Notes under the pieces: model-generated | Seen by the model: only the letters and a program-made list of their open reading frames with translations | Database searches by the model: none | Told to the model about the DNA's origin: nothing | Made by a program: the position numbers and the translations under genes | From: a virus | IMG/VR virus record: IMGVR_UViG_3300008266_014510 | Span: 1-26,193 of that record | Length of the DNA stretch: 26,193 nt | Reading direction: 5' to 3' (one strand) | Shown here: positions 8,731 to 15,006 of the stretch, piece by piece | How the letters are laid out: each line of letters starts with the position of its first letter | How positions within the stretch are numbered: the stretch's first letter is position 1

Positions 8731-9899
8731 AAGAAACTGTATTTTACCGATCCTCCCGAATCCTGCACATACATCGACCATGCCAAAGCTAAGGCGTTTA
8801 CGCAGTCATCATGCAGACCGGGAGGCGCTGTGTACTTTACACCCGTTCCTGTCATTTGATACTCAAAGCTTTCAAGTTCGGCCCGAATAGTACCTTCAGG
8901 ATAGATAACCTTTCTTTGGTGTATCGCAGCGGCAAGACCCTCCATTAACTGCTGCTTTGATGTGCTTGTGTATTTAAAGGAATGCACATCCGATCTATCT
9001 CGTTGTATGTCCTCCGTTATAGGATCACCAACACCTGTAGAATCTATCTTTATGGCAGCACGAGGAAGGCGCCGGATAATCTCTTTCGTCTCATTCCATG
9101 GCCGTTGGAATCGATCGAAATGGCATACAGTACCGAATCTATCAAGACCTATGATCACAGTCCAGTCGAAGGACTTTGCGAGATCAATGCCGAAGCAGAC
9201 TGCAGGTTCGTTTGACATTTGCCCCGTGCAGATACGAATGTAATCTAAGCCGAAAGGGTTGGCTACGTTATCATTGAACTCAGCAAGGTACTCCTGCTTA
9301 AATGCAAGTTCGGGCAGGTCTCGTCTTGCCGCCTCGATCTCTGAAGGGTCAATATGTGGATTGCTAATGGTCGGCATCTGCCAGCTCATCCAGTCCTGCT
9401 CACCTGTCTGCCCTCGCATCCATAACTTATAAAAGTCATTCTTACCCTTAGGAGTTGACATAAACCACGCCGATCCTTTCAGATCGGTTAAGGTAGGTCG
9501 TATTGCCTCCGTCCAACTTTGCCATAGGTTACGATTGAAAGCAGCCTCATCCACAATAGCTAACTTATATTTGCGTGAACGGCCGGCAAGCGGATTCTCT
9601 AAGCTCCAAAACTCAATGATGCCACCTGTGATCAATTCAATAAACTGATTATCGTGCTTCTTTCTGATTACAGGACTAAGGGCAGCAAGTAGCTCTTTAT
9701 ACGTTCCCTCAAGTAGTTTGTAAGTAGGTGCAAAGTAAGCGACAGGATGCTTTTTAATAACGTAATGAGAAAGCAGATAGCCGGCAAGTACCGACTTCCC
9801 CCACCTTCTCCCACAGTCTAAAACATTAAATCGTTTCCGCTCAGATAATACCGAGGTCTGAACCTGCGTTAGTATCGGAAGCGTTATGTCGATGTCCAT
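8727..9899 (-). CDS. terL: Terminase large subunit
   Basis: 390 residues, a full-length two-domain terminase. ATPase domain: Walker A CGRRWGKS (29-36), Walker B KLAIVDEAA with D117/E118, coupling motif STPKGK (148-153). Nuclease domain (RNase H-like): D239 in FGIDLAKSFDWT, D286 in AIKIDSTGVGD and D364/D365 in LHDDCVNALALA, the expected acidic metal-binding set. It pumps DNA into the prohead and cuts concatemers. All catalytic residues appear present. The start at 9899 overlaps the small-subunit gene by 59 bases; I see no later Met before Walker A that would shorten this overlap. It is followed by the chaperone-like gene instead of a portal gene. Confidence 0.95.
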   Translation of the reverse strand: MDIDITLPILTQVQTSVLSERKRFNVLDCGRRWGKSVLAGYLLSHYVIKKHPVAYFAPTYKLLEGTYKELLAALSPVIRKKHDNQFIELITGGIIEFWSLENPLAGRSRKYKLAIVDEAAFNRNLWQSWTEAIRPTLTDLKGSAWFMSTPKGKNDFYKLWMRGQTGEQDWMSWQMPTISNPHIDPSEIEAARRDLPELAFKQEYLAEFNDNVANPFGLDYIRICTGQMSNEPAVCFGIDLAKSFDWTVIIGLDRFGTVCHFDRFQRPWNETKEIIRRLPRAAIKIDSTGVGDPITEDIQRDRSDVHSFKYTSTSKQQLMEGLAAAIHQRKVIYPEGTIRAELESFEYQMTGTGVKYTAPPGLHDDCVNALALAWSMYVQDSGGSVKYSFL

Positions 9900-10245
9900 A
9901 ATTTACGTTAATGTTTATTTCGCCGGTATGATCTTGCTGCTCCTTCGGCTTACCCATTGCCCTTGTAATTATTGTTTCAATGTTATAAAGACTTCCTTTC
10001 TCAATGCTCTTCCTGATCGCACCTGCAACAGCTTTCTCTAATACAGTTGCCTTCGGATTCTCGAATACTTCCTTCAGTTCGTTTATGTCCATTGATAGCA
10101 AAGCCATCAAAGTATCGTTGATCTCTGAAAGCTTATACCCCTGCTCTTTGAGTAAGGATACAAACTTGCGAGGTCGCCCGTTCGGGTTTCCGCTTTCGCC
10201 GGGCTTAAACGGCTTATTATTAGGTATTGGATTGTTATTACTCAC
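9841..10245 (-). CDS. Terminase small subunit-like protein (KPGxSGNPxGRPR N-terminus)
   Basis: 134 residues starting at a GTG (10243-10245) that overlaps the stop of the mom-like gene (GTGA). Residues 12-26 read KPFKPGESGNPNGRPRK, the hallmark of the DUF5681-type N-terminus often seen in phage small terminases and other DNA-binding proteins. A helical core follows (LSEINDTLMALLSMDINELKEVF, VLEKAVAGAIRKSIEKG), then a polar tail. Position immediately upstream of terL, with a 59-base overlap, supports recognition of phage DNA for packaging. The alternative is a small DNA-binding protein unrelated to packaging; position makes that less likely. Confidence 0.7.
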   Translation of the reverse strand: MSNNNPIPNNKPFKPGESGNPNGRPRKFVSLLKEQGYKLSEINDTLMALLSMDINELKEVFENPKATVLEKAVAGAIRKSIEKGSLYNIETIITRAMGKPKEQQDHTGEININVNYGHRHNASDTNAGSDLGII

Positions 10246-10949
10246 GGCTGTTTTATGGCTGTTTTTAATTGAGCGGCAAGGTCGCTCCGAACGCCATCTC
10301 CCGACTGGAAGCCGGGCACACTACCTTGTGCTATTGCCGCATGTGTTATTTTTTTTGGATATGGTTTACTTAATGATTTGCATAAAAATATTAAACTTTT
10401 GTCAAGTGGAAAAATGTATTTTCTTTTTCCTTTTGTTATATATGGTTCAGCATTTTTATCTAAATGCTTTCTAACTTCATCTAAACTTTGTATTACACCC
10501 TTTCCATGAACTGATTTATTATGTGTTTTTTTACCATTAATTATGAATCCCGTTCGCATTCCTATATTTGTTTCACCAGTATAATACCAGTTAGTAGCTT
10601 GATATATTGTTCCATAATGATTTTCATCAATATCAGCGTATGAAACTACTATTTTACATAATGGCAAAAATTTTGGCAATAGCTTTAATGAAATAGACAT
10701 AGCTTTAGATGTGCTTTCTTGTTTTCCATTTAATGCCATTCTAACTAATTCACATACTTGTCCTGAAACCAAACCATAAGGCTTTGGCATATTATTATTT
10801 GCTCCACTACCATATAAAATAACACCGCACCATTCTTTTTTTTCATTAAACACAGAAAATCCAATTGTATTTACAGGAATAGCCTTTGCATAATGAAAAT
10901 TCATGCAAGCATATTTGATAGCTTTATATGATGCTTTTTCTAATCTCAT
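10242..10949 (-). CDS. mom: Mom-like DNA modification protein (GNAT-type)
   Basis: 235 residues. Diagnostic segments: CMNFHYAKAIP (15-25), CGVILYGSGA (41-50), CELVRMAL (66-73), SYADIDENHYGTIYQATNWYY (103-123, quoted with the central HxGxIYQAxNW core). These match the phage Mu Mom family, a divergent acetyltransferase fold that converts adenine in phage DNA to a carbamoylmethyl derivative and protects it from restriction. Here it sits in a 4-base-overlap chain, ParB-like gene, mom, small terminase, so it is probably made late, just before packaging. Residues 1-200 are encoded by strikingly AT-rich DNA (about 20% G+C in the line starting 10381), but the last ~35 residues (10242-10349) are GC-rich and low-complexity, suggesting a foreign body joined to a resident 3' end. 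The family call is firm; the exact modified base is inference. Confidence 0.82.
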   Translation of the reverse strand: MRLEKASYKAIKYACMNFHYAKAIPVNTIGFSVFNEKKEWCGVILYGSGANNNMPKPYGLVSGQVCELVRMALNGKQESTSKAMSISLKLLPKFLPLCKIVVSYADIDENHYGTIYQATNWYYTGETNIGMRTGFIINGKKTHNKSVHGKGVIQSLDEVRKHLDKNAEPYITKGKRKYIFPLDKSLIFLCKSLSKPYPKKITHAAIAQGSVPGFQSGDGVRSDLAAQLKTAIKQP

Positions 10950-11494
10950 AACTCACCTGCACTTACTGAAAAATAAGCTCCTTTATATTTTCTGTCTAAA
11001 AGTTCCTGAATATCAATTTCAGCTTTTTGTAATTGTTCTGGGTTTTCAAATGTTATTTTCATAGTAGGTGGTTTGTTTTTTTCTTCGCCTATCAATTCAT
11101 CTTCACTTGGCATTATTGCAAAGTCAGGCACATCTAATCCCCACTCATTAAGCTGTTCCGTATCCCAATCGGTATTTAATTCGTTCCAATCCCACTCACC
11201 GAAGCCTACGTTATCTTTGATAAGAAACTCAGCTTTTTGTTCCTCAGTCCATTCATCGGCAAGGATTATGGGTAATTCTTTCAATCCTAAATCCTTTGCT
11301 GCTTTGAGTCGCATATTACCACCCAATACAACAAACTTGCCATCGGTATCGGTGAAGCAAACCAGCGGGCGTTTGTTAAGCATATCCGGGAAGTCCTGAA
11401 TACTTTTCTTTAATTTCTCAAACCGCTCGTCTTTTATCGTGCGAGGGTTTTTCGGATTCGGTTTGATTTGGTTGATCTTAGCTATCTGTGCCAT
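10946..11494 (-). CDS. ParB/Srx-like domain protein
   Basis: 182 residues. Residues 6-75 match a ParB N-terminal-like domain: INQIKPNPKNPRTIKDERFEKLKKSI, RPLVCF, then the GGNMRLKAAKDLGLKELP segment that corresponds to the ParB 'G..R..A...lG' motif. Then comes QKAEFLIKDNVGFGEWDWNELN (about 88-108), a segment usual in phage ParB-like proteins linked to DNA methylases. Known: ParB-like phage proteins occur with DNA-modification enzymes and may act as NTPases or nucleases or give DNA specificity. Inferred: accessory subunit for the Mom-like enzyme, given an ATGA overlap with mom (10946-10949) and a 17-base overlap with the GP88-like gene. No helix-turn-helix of full-length plasmid ParB is present. 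Confidence 0.75.
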   Translation of the reverse strand: MAQIAKINQIKPNPKNPRTIKDERFEKLKKSIQDFPDMLNKRPLVCFTDTDGKFVVLGGNMRLKAAKDLGLKELPIILADEWTEEQKAEFLIKDNVGFGEWDWNELNTDWDTEQLNEWGLDVPDFAIMPSEDELIGEEKNKPPTMKITFENPEQLQKAEIDIQELLDRKYKGAYFSVSAGEL

Positions 11495-12095
11495 TCTTTT
11501 TTGAATTTTTCATGTTGTCTAATAAAGCAAAGTTTATATTTGGAATACGTGCATAATGATCATTGTAGTCTATCGGCCTTCCATCTGTAATTAAATCCTT
11601 ATTAATAAACACTTTTACATTTTTAAGGTTGTATTTTTCTATAAGCTCATCATTACGGCCTCCGTAACTTGCGGTTAATATTAAATTATTTGGTATCTCA
11701 TTTATTCTATTAATCCAATACTTTAAAGACTTTGTATATGCCCACATTTCAATTTGTTGGTTTTCATTTGCTAATTCAAGCCACATATCAAAATAAGCCT
11801 GATTAAAAAAATCTCCAGCTGCGTGTATTCTTAATGAATTACAATCCTTTGGAAATATAGGTTTATTATTGTTTTTTACATATTCAAAATTTTTCCATCT
11901 GTGTTCTCTTACAGCAGGGAACCTTTCAGGGCTTGCCGCATAACATCTATATTGACCTTTTTTTACGTCAAACTTTCCTGTGAGCCTATTAACGGTTACT
12001 TTACATTCTAATGCAAACGGGCATGTAGTTCCTGTTGGCAGGTTCCATTCATATACATCTCCTTCATAATATTTTTTATTTTTAATAAATTTCAT
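11478..12095 (-). CDS. Phage GP88-family protein (possible Fe-S/TIM-barrel enzyme)
   Basis: 205 residues. Seen: a Cys set CPFALEC (25-31) and YRCYAA (49-54), then ERFPAVREHRWKNF, SLRIHAAGDFFNQAYFDMW (about 87-105), AYTKSLKYWINRI and LILTASYGGRND. I recognise this from the family named after mycobacteriophage 'gene product 88', spread in many unrelated phages; its function is not established. The Cys cluster followed by alternating strands and helices with conserved H, GDF and W residues recalls radical-SAM-type barrels, but that is inference. It is the first gene of the overlapping GP88 - ParB - mom - terminase chain and is preceded by a 70-base gap, so it may open that sub-operon. Moderately AT-rich, like mom. 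Confidence 0.68.
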   Translation of the reverse strand: MKFIKNKKYYEGDVYEWNLPTGTTCPFALECKVTVNRLTGKFDVKKGQYRCYAASPERFPAVREHRWKNFEYVKNNNKPIFPKDCNSLRIHAAGDFFNQAYFDMWLELANENQQIEMWAYTKSLKYWINRINEIPNNLILTASYGGRNDELIEKYNLKNVKVFINKDLITDGRPIDYNDHYARIPNINFALLDNMKNSKKNGTDS

Positions 12096-12165
12096 ATATA
12101 AACAGATTAATGTATTCTATCAATTTATACCTCCCCATACATTTGATTCATTTTAATTGTAAATA

Positions 12166-12732
12166 CTATTTTTTCTCAAATAACTTTGACCACGTTGTCG
12201 GTACGTTGGTATCTCTTACAAGCCTGTAACCTTTATTTTCGAATAGTTCAAGCCATTCTGCTTGTTCCTTTACGTTAATATGCCCCCAAGCTAAATCCCA
12301 TGCAGTACGCTCTGAAGTCGATGAAAACAAAATGTATTTAGGTTTTATCTTCTTAAAAAGCTGATCCAATTCTTTGTCAGTCATGTGCTCTGCCACCTCT
12401 ATAAACAGCATCAGATCCGTTGTAATTGGCTGATCGATTAGTTTAATTTGTGGCAGCTTTTCTTTTATGTAATCCTTATGTGCATCGAACTTCTCCCAAG
12501 CTACAACGTTAAAGCCTTCGTTCATGAAAGCATATGAATAAACCCCGGTGCCACATCCATAGTCCATAACCGTTTCAATGCCCAATCCTTTGACAGCGTT
12601 TGCAGTTGCATGGCAAAGGTGAACGAATGCACCGTTATTGTGATGTATGCCAGCATCTAACTCAGATTTAAGGAACAGCTCCTCGCTTACCATTGTTTCC
12701 TGTATCGGTATGTTTACGCTTTCTAAGCTCAT
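12166..12732 (-). CDS. Class I SAM-dependent methyltransferase
   Basis: 188 residues. Motif I is VMDYGCGTGVYSYAF (about 56-70), the following acidic residue is in VVAWEKFDAH (about 77-86), and the post-motif segment is MLFIEVAEHMTD (about 108-119), followed by WGHINVKEQAEWLELF. These define a Rossmann-fold SAM methyltransferase of the kind acting on small molecules, glycans or proteins; the NPPY or PC motifs of DNA methyltransferases are missing. Its start overlaps the stop of the upstream small gene (ATGA, 12729-12732). The substrate is unknown. It could serve the glycosyltransferase pathway or the DNA-modification genes just downstream; neither is shown by the sequence. Confidence 0.75.
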   Translation of the reverse strand: MSLESVNIPIQETMVSEELFLKSELDAGIHHNNGAFVHLCHATANAVKGLGIETVMDYGCGTGVYSYAFMNEGFNVVAWEKFDAHKDYIKEKLPQIKLIDQPITTDLMLFIEVAEHMTDKELDQLFKKIKPKYILFSSTSERTAWDLAWGHINVKEQAEWLELFENKGYRLVRDTNVPTTWSKLFEKK

Positions 12733-12980
12733 AAGCTAAAGTGATATATTAAATCCTCAACTGCTTTAAAGTAACATCCTTTGCAATATCTATTCGGAAG
12801 CCAATTCGGATCGAGTTCCTCTCTATAAATACGTTCAAATTCAATCTTGGCATCCATTGACAGTTCACGCAGATACTGACAATGTTTAACCGTATGCCAG
12901 TAGTATTCTATTTTTACAAAGGCAGCACGATTCTTTTCATACCTTGTTGGTTCATTTACAGGTTTCTGCTTTCTGCCCAT
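12729..12980 (-). CDS. Small basic protein of unknown function
   Basis: The chosen start is the ATG at 12978-12980 (83 residues), because it overlaps the preceding gene by only 25 bases and the upstream in-frame extension to 13085 is Ser/Asn-rich and lies wholly inside the neighbouring frame. The protein reads MGRKQKPVNEPTRYEKNRAA..., then aromatic segments (VKIEYYWHTVKHCQYLREL) and a Cys pair (NRYCKGCYFKAVEDL, near 66-80). CxxC could bind a metal. No family recognised. ATGA coupling to the methyltransferase gene. Confidence 0.55.
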   Translation of the reverse strand: MGRKQKPVNEPTRYEKNRAAFVKIEYYWHTVKHCQYLRELSMDAKIEFERIYREELDPNWLPNRYCKGCYFKAVEDLIYHFSL

Positions 12981-13189
12981 GCTGCTAAGGCTGCTGCTGT
13001 TGATGTTACGAATAGGATTTGCTGAACGAATAGAGGACAAAGGTAAATGATTAAAGACATCCACATACTTAAACAGATCGAGCAATTAAATGGTTTTCTT
13101 TGCAACCACCTGTATCGCTCCGGCATCCTGAAGACCCCGAACCATATCCAAGCACAAAGGATAGCTGTAATCGGTATCAGTAAAATCAT
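12956..13189 (-). CDS. Small membrane protein with FNCSICLS motif
   Basis: 77 residues with a hydrophobic N-terminal helix (ILLIPITAILCAWIWFGVF, 2-20), a polar loop (RMPERYRWLQRKPFNCSICLSMW), and a second hydrophobic stretch (SLIIYLCPLFVQQILFVTSTAAALAAW). Two membrane segments with a CxxC in the intervening loop are predicted. Start ATG overlaps the stop of the sigma-like gene (13186-13189). No function recognised; it sits oddly among regulatory and modification genes. Small membrane proteins of this type with a conserved 'F.CxxCxxfW' loop occur in Bacteroidota phages as I recall. Confidence 0.6.
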   Translation of the reverse strand: MILLIPITAILCAWIWFGVFRMPERYRWLQRKPFNCSICLSMWMSLIIYLCPLFVQQILFVTSTAAALAAWAESRNL

Positions 13190-13839
13190 ATTACTTTTTT
13201 AACTTTCAGTTCCTTCATCTCTTTGATATATCCGTTCATCTTTTGCTTTGAAGGGATTATCCTGCCCTCAAGTCTTGCCCTCATGTATTCTAATGCTTCA
13301 TCGAGGATTTCGTTAATATTGCCGGCCGTTACTTCTTCAGGAACATCTATTACGATTTCCTGAGTGACTACAATGTAATTACCCATAAGCTTTCCCCCTA
13401 TCGATGTTCTCAACTTCTCTTTTGTTTTATCATAAATACGCTTAACTTGCTTCATGCTTATTTTTGTGTCACGGCTGATCTTTTCCATCGATCCCAAATC
13501 CTGATGAAGCTGCAGAATTGACTTTTCAACCCAATGCAAATCCTTATCTATTGCCTTTTCAAGTTTGTTCAGCTTTTGTTCTTTCTCGTGCTTGTCTTCC
13601 GTTGGTTCTGGTATGGTCAACATAGCCTCGCTGAATTCATAAGTCTGCATCCTGTACCTGCGGGCAAACCTACCGCCGGGCTGAAAGATCATCCTCTGAA
13701 CGATGCCTGTAGCATAAAAAAGCAATTGACCTTTATTGTGTAGGTCAATTATTAGGCTTTCATCTTTTTCACACAAGGCTGCAAATAGTTCGGATTTCAG
13801 GTCTTCCTGACCTCCACCGGCGTTGAACTTGCCGAGCAT
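13186..13839 (-). CDS. Sigma-factor-like transcription regulator
   Basis: With the ATG at 13837-13839, four bases after the stop of the upstream gene, the protein has 217 residues; an in-frame start at 13953 would add 38 low-complexity residues that fully overlap the upstream gene, so I reject it. Residues ~14-60 (LKSELFAALCEKDESLIIDLHNK, LFYATGIVQRMIF, ARRYRM) resemble a sigma region-2-like helical bundle. Residues ~103-145 (WVEKSILQLHQDLGSMEKIS, then ISMKQVKRIYDKTKEKLR) read as a region-4-like helix-turn-helix. Known: related phage proteins in Bacteroidota have been labelled putative sigma factors. Inferred: controls late transcription, which fits its place near the head of the leftward late operon beside the early promoter. 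Similarity is remote. Confidence 0.5.
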   Translation of the reverse strand: MLGKFNAGGGQEDLKSELFAALCEKDESLIIDLHNKGQLLFYATGIVQRMIFQPGGRFARRYRMQTYEFSEAMLTIPEPTEDKHEKEQKLNKLEKAIDKDLHWVEKSILQLHQDLGSMEKISRDTKISMKQVKRIYDKTKEKLRTSIGGKLMGNYIVVTQEIVIDVPEEVTAGNINEILDEALEYMRARLEGRIIPSKQKMNGYIKEMKELKVKKVI

Positions 13840-13843
13840 CTCG

Positions 13844-14098
13844 TTAGTTCTCGGATCGAGAAATAAATTCGTCAAGATCGACCGGCTCGAAGTAGATGCA
13901 TCCGAAGGTCTCATCGGTTTCAATTGTGGCGTGAGGAATAACGTTGATGGCATTGTCGTTTGGTATGAGGTTAACTAAATCCATTGCGGCGGGGTTTTCA
14001 CAGATGCCTAAAGCTGAAGTCAGATGAACAAGTCCAAAAGCCCAACTTTTATCCTTTCGGCTCTTTTTGTGCCAAAATCGGCAATCCCTGCAAAACAT
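13844..14098 (-). CDS. Cys-rich small protein, possible zinc-binding
   Basis: 84 residues. Begins MFCRDCRFWHKK, then LGICENPAAM near residue 30 and DETFGCIYFEP near residue 63. The CxxC...C...C spacing with 'CRDCRFW' and 'FGCIYFE' matches a recurrent short phage protein type that probably binds zinc. First gene of the leftward operon, facing the plus-strand early operon across a 103-base AT-rich gap. No Shine-Dalgarno sequence; the leader is A/T-rich. Function unknown. Confidence 0.6.
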   Translation of the reverse strand: MFCRDCRFWHKKSRKDKSWAFGLVHLTSALGICENPAAMDLVNLIPNDNAINVIPHATIETDETFGCIYFEPVDLDEFISRSEN

Positions 14099-14146
14099 AG
14101 GTAAATTTATGTATAAAAAAAAATTTTTAAAAAAAACCTCAAAATA

Positions 14147-14178
14147 TTTGCTTTTTGTTGAAAACCTGTTTATATTTG
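14147..14178 (+). promoter_or_regulatory. Bacteroidota-type promoter for the early plus-strand operon
   Basis: TTTG at 14147-14150, a 20-base spacer, then TATATTTG at 14171-14178 match the Bacteroidota primary sigma consensus (-33 TTTG, about 19-21 bases, -7 TAnnTTTG). Transcription would start near 14185, giving a short leader to the ATG at 14202. The surrounding 14099-14201 region is very AT-rich. I could not find an equally good minus-strand promoter here for the gene starting at 14098. Confidence 0.75.
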
Positions 14179-14190
14179 TTATCTAATCAA

Positions 14191-14199
14191 AACCTAAAC
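14191..14199 (+). repeat. Intergenic motif AACCTAAAC (one of four exact copies)
   Basis: Exact copies at 707-715, 7960-7968, 14191-14199 and 14531-14539, all in the same orientation, plus a near copy (AACCTAAAAC) at 14997-15006. The copies at 14191, 14531 and 14997 lie 1-9 bases upstream of a plus-strand ATG. The copies at 707 and 7960 lie between a minus-strand stop and its terminator. Three of the four exact copies are strictly intergenic; the one at 14531 overlaps the end of the tiny 14450-14551 gene. Confidence 0.5.
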
Positions 14200-14201
14200 A
14201 C

Positions 14202-14453
14202 ATGACAAATCAAAATGAACTGATTCAGTTCTTCCCCCGCAATTATCAAAAGTATTGGCCCGGTCTTGACCCCAAAGCAGGCGGTTATCCTTACGTGAAC
14301 CTTCGGGTTACCTATTTGGATAACGGCTGCATGATCTTAAACGAAGTCGGTTTCGAACGCCGTGAATGGCTGCTGTTCGATTATGCGCAGTATAATCTCT
14401 TAGTTGAGGAAGTCAGCAACTACATTGCCGAATGTAATACTGTTGAGTTATGA
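14202..14453 (+). CDS. Hypothetical protein, first gene of early operon
   Basis: 83 residues: MTNQNELIQFFPRNYQKYW..., GYPYVNLRVTYLDNGCMILNEVGF, then EWLLFDYAQYNLLVEEVSNYIAE. Soluble, acidic, with an alpha+beta look and no Cys cluster or membrane segment. Preceded by the promoter at 14147-14178 and by AACCTAAACAC directly against the ATG. Its stop overlaps the next start (ATGA). As the first product of the early operon it is a candidate host-takeover or anti-defence protein by position only; nothing in the sequence proves that. Confidence 0.6.
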   Translation: MTNQNELIQFFPRNYQKYWPGLDPKAGGYPYVNLRVTYLDNGCMILNEVGFERREWLLFDYAQYNLLVEEVSNYIAECNTVEL

Positions 14454-14551
14454 TTATGATTATCATCTCAGCCTGCATTATGATCGGCATGGCCTGCCAT
14501 AGTTATGCAGAAGCAGTCGAATTTATCAACAACCTAAACAATAAAAAATGA
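14450..14551 (+). CDS. 33-residue hydrophobic mini-protein
   Basis: An ATG at 14450 overlaps the upstream stop as ATGA, and the stop TGA at 14549-14551 overlaps the next ATG (14548) as ATGA, so the frame fits exactly between two coupled genes. The product starts MIMIIISACIMIGMAC, a hydrophobic stretch of ~16 residues with two Cys, then HSYAEAVEFINNLNNKK. It could be one membrane segment or a cleaved signal-like peptide. No family recognised. The precise double overlap is the main evidence that it is translated. Confidence 0.55.
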   Translation: MIMIIISACIMIGMACHSYAEAVEFINNLNNKK

Positions 14552-14820
14552 ATTCTCTATTCTTTAAATTCAGATTCGAGACCGACCCCAAACACATGGA
14601 GTTCATAAAAGCCCAATGTGGCAACCATTATCGTTTGAAGATAACTGATAATGATATAGCATCTAACAAATACGTTCAATCTGTTACGATCGAAATGGAA
14701 GCAGATTTTATGGAGAATTTTGTTAATAGCGTATTTTGTGCGGGCCGAAACTACGGATGGAAAATACTTAGCGAATCAGAAAAAAATAAACTACTCAATG
14801 CAACAGACAGTAATTATTAG
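14548..14820 (+). CDS. Hypothetical small protein
   Basis: 90 residues: MNSLFFKFRFETDPKHMEF..., NHYRLKITDNDIASNKYVQS, VTIEMEADFMENFVNSVFCAGRNYGWKIL. Alternating strands and two helices, no recognised domain. The motif 'F.NSVFCAGRNYGW' gives a compact helical end. Coupled to the mini-gene upstream (ATGA) and overlapped by 23 bases by the next gene. Its C-terminal helix (FMENFVNSVFCAGRNYGW) resembles the corresponding region of the next protein (VLIQFFFAGMMYKSD) in length and placement, hinting at a divergent duplicate; weak. Confidence 0.55.
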   Translation: MNSLFFKFRFETDPKHMEFIKAQCGNHYRLKITDNDIASNKYVQSVTIEMEADFMENFVNSVFCAGRNYGWKILSESEKNKLLNATDSNY

Positions 14821-14995
14821 TAAAGAAAAAGTGCCGTATCTGCTTAGTTACGTGCCCACGATTGACATTACAGATATTCGTGATTATAACGAAGATCAAA
14901 AGGAGATCGTTTTTAATTACGATTCACATGAAATCAGCATCGTTCTTATTCAGTTCTTCTTTGCCGGTATGATGTACAAATCAGATAATAAATAA
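14798..14995 (+). CDS. Hypothetical small protein
   Basis: I choose the ATG at 14798 (65 residues) over the in-frame start at 14720, because the latter would overlap the previous gene by 101 bases and adds a segment without protein-like character. Product MQQTVIISKEKVPYLLSYV..., then TDIRDYNEDQKEIVFNYDSHEISIVLIQFFFAGMMYKSDNK. Acidic with a hydrophobic C-terminal helix. Eleven bases separate its stop from the ERF start. No known family. Confidence 0.5.
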   Translation: MQQTVIISKEKVPYLLSYVPTIDITDIRDYNEDQKEIVFNYDSHEISIVLIQFFFAGMMYKSDNK

Positions 14996-15006
14996 AACCT
15001 AAAACA

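Noticed and set aside
10004-10474. A 156-codon plus-strand ORF opposite the small terminase and mom genes
   Set aside because: Antisense to two well-supported coupled genes, hydrophobic composition typical of an antisense shadow, no leader or neighbour coupling.
12096-12165. A strong Shine-Dalgarno-like GGGGAGGT on the minus strand in the gap before the GP88-like gene, with TTG- or ATG-started frames of 8-14 codons around it
   Set aside because: The frames are too short to support as genes, the GP88 start is ~45 bases away from the motif, and the rest of the phage does not use Shine-Dalgarno sequences; chance is likely.
13840-13953. Longer form of the sigma-like protein starting at 13953
   Set aside because: The extra 38 residues overlap the whole 3' end of the upstream Cys-rich gene and are Ser/Thr/Pro-rich; the ATG at 13839 four bases after the upstream stop is the better start.
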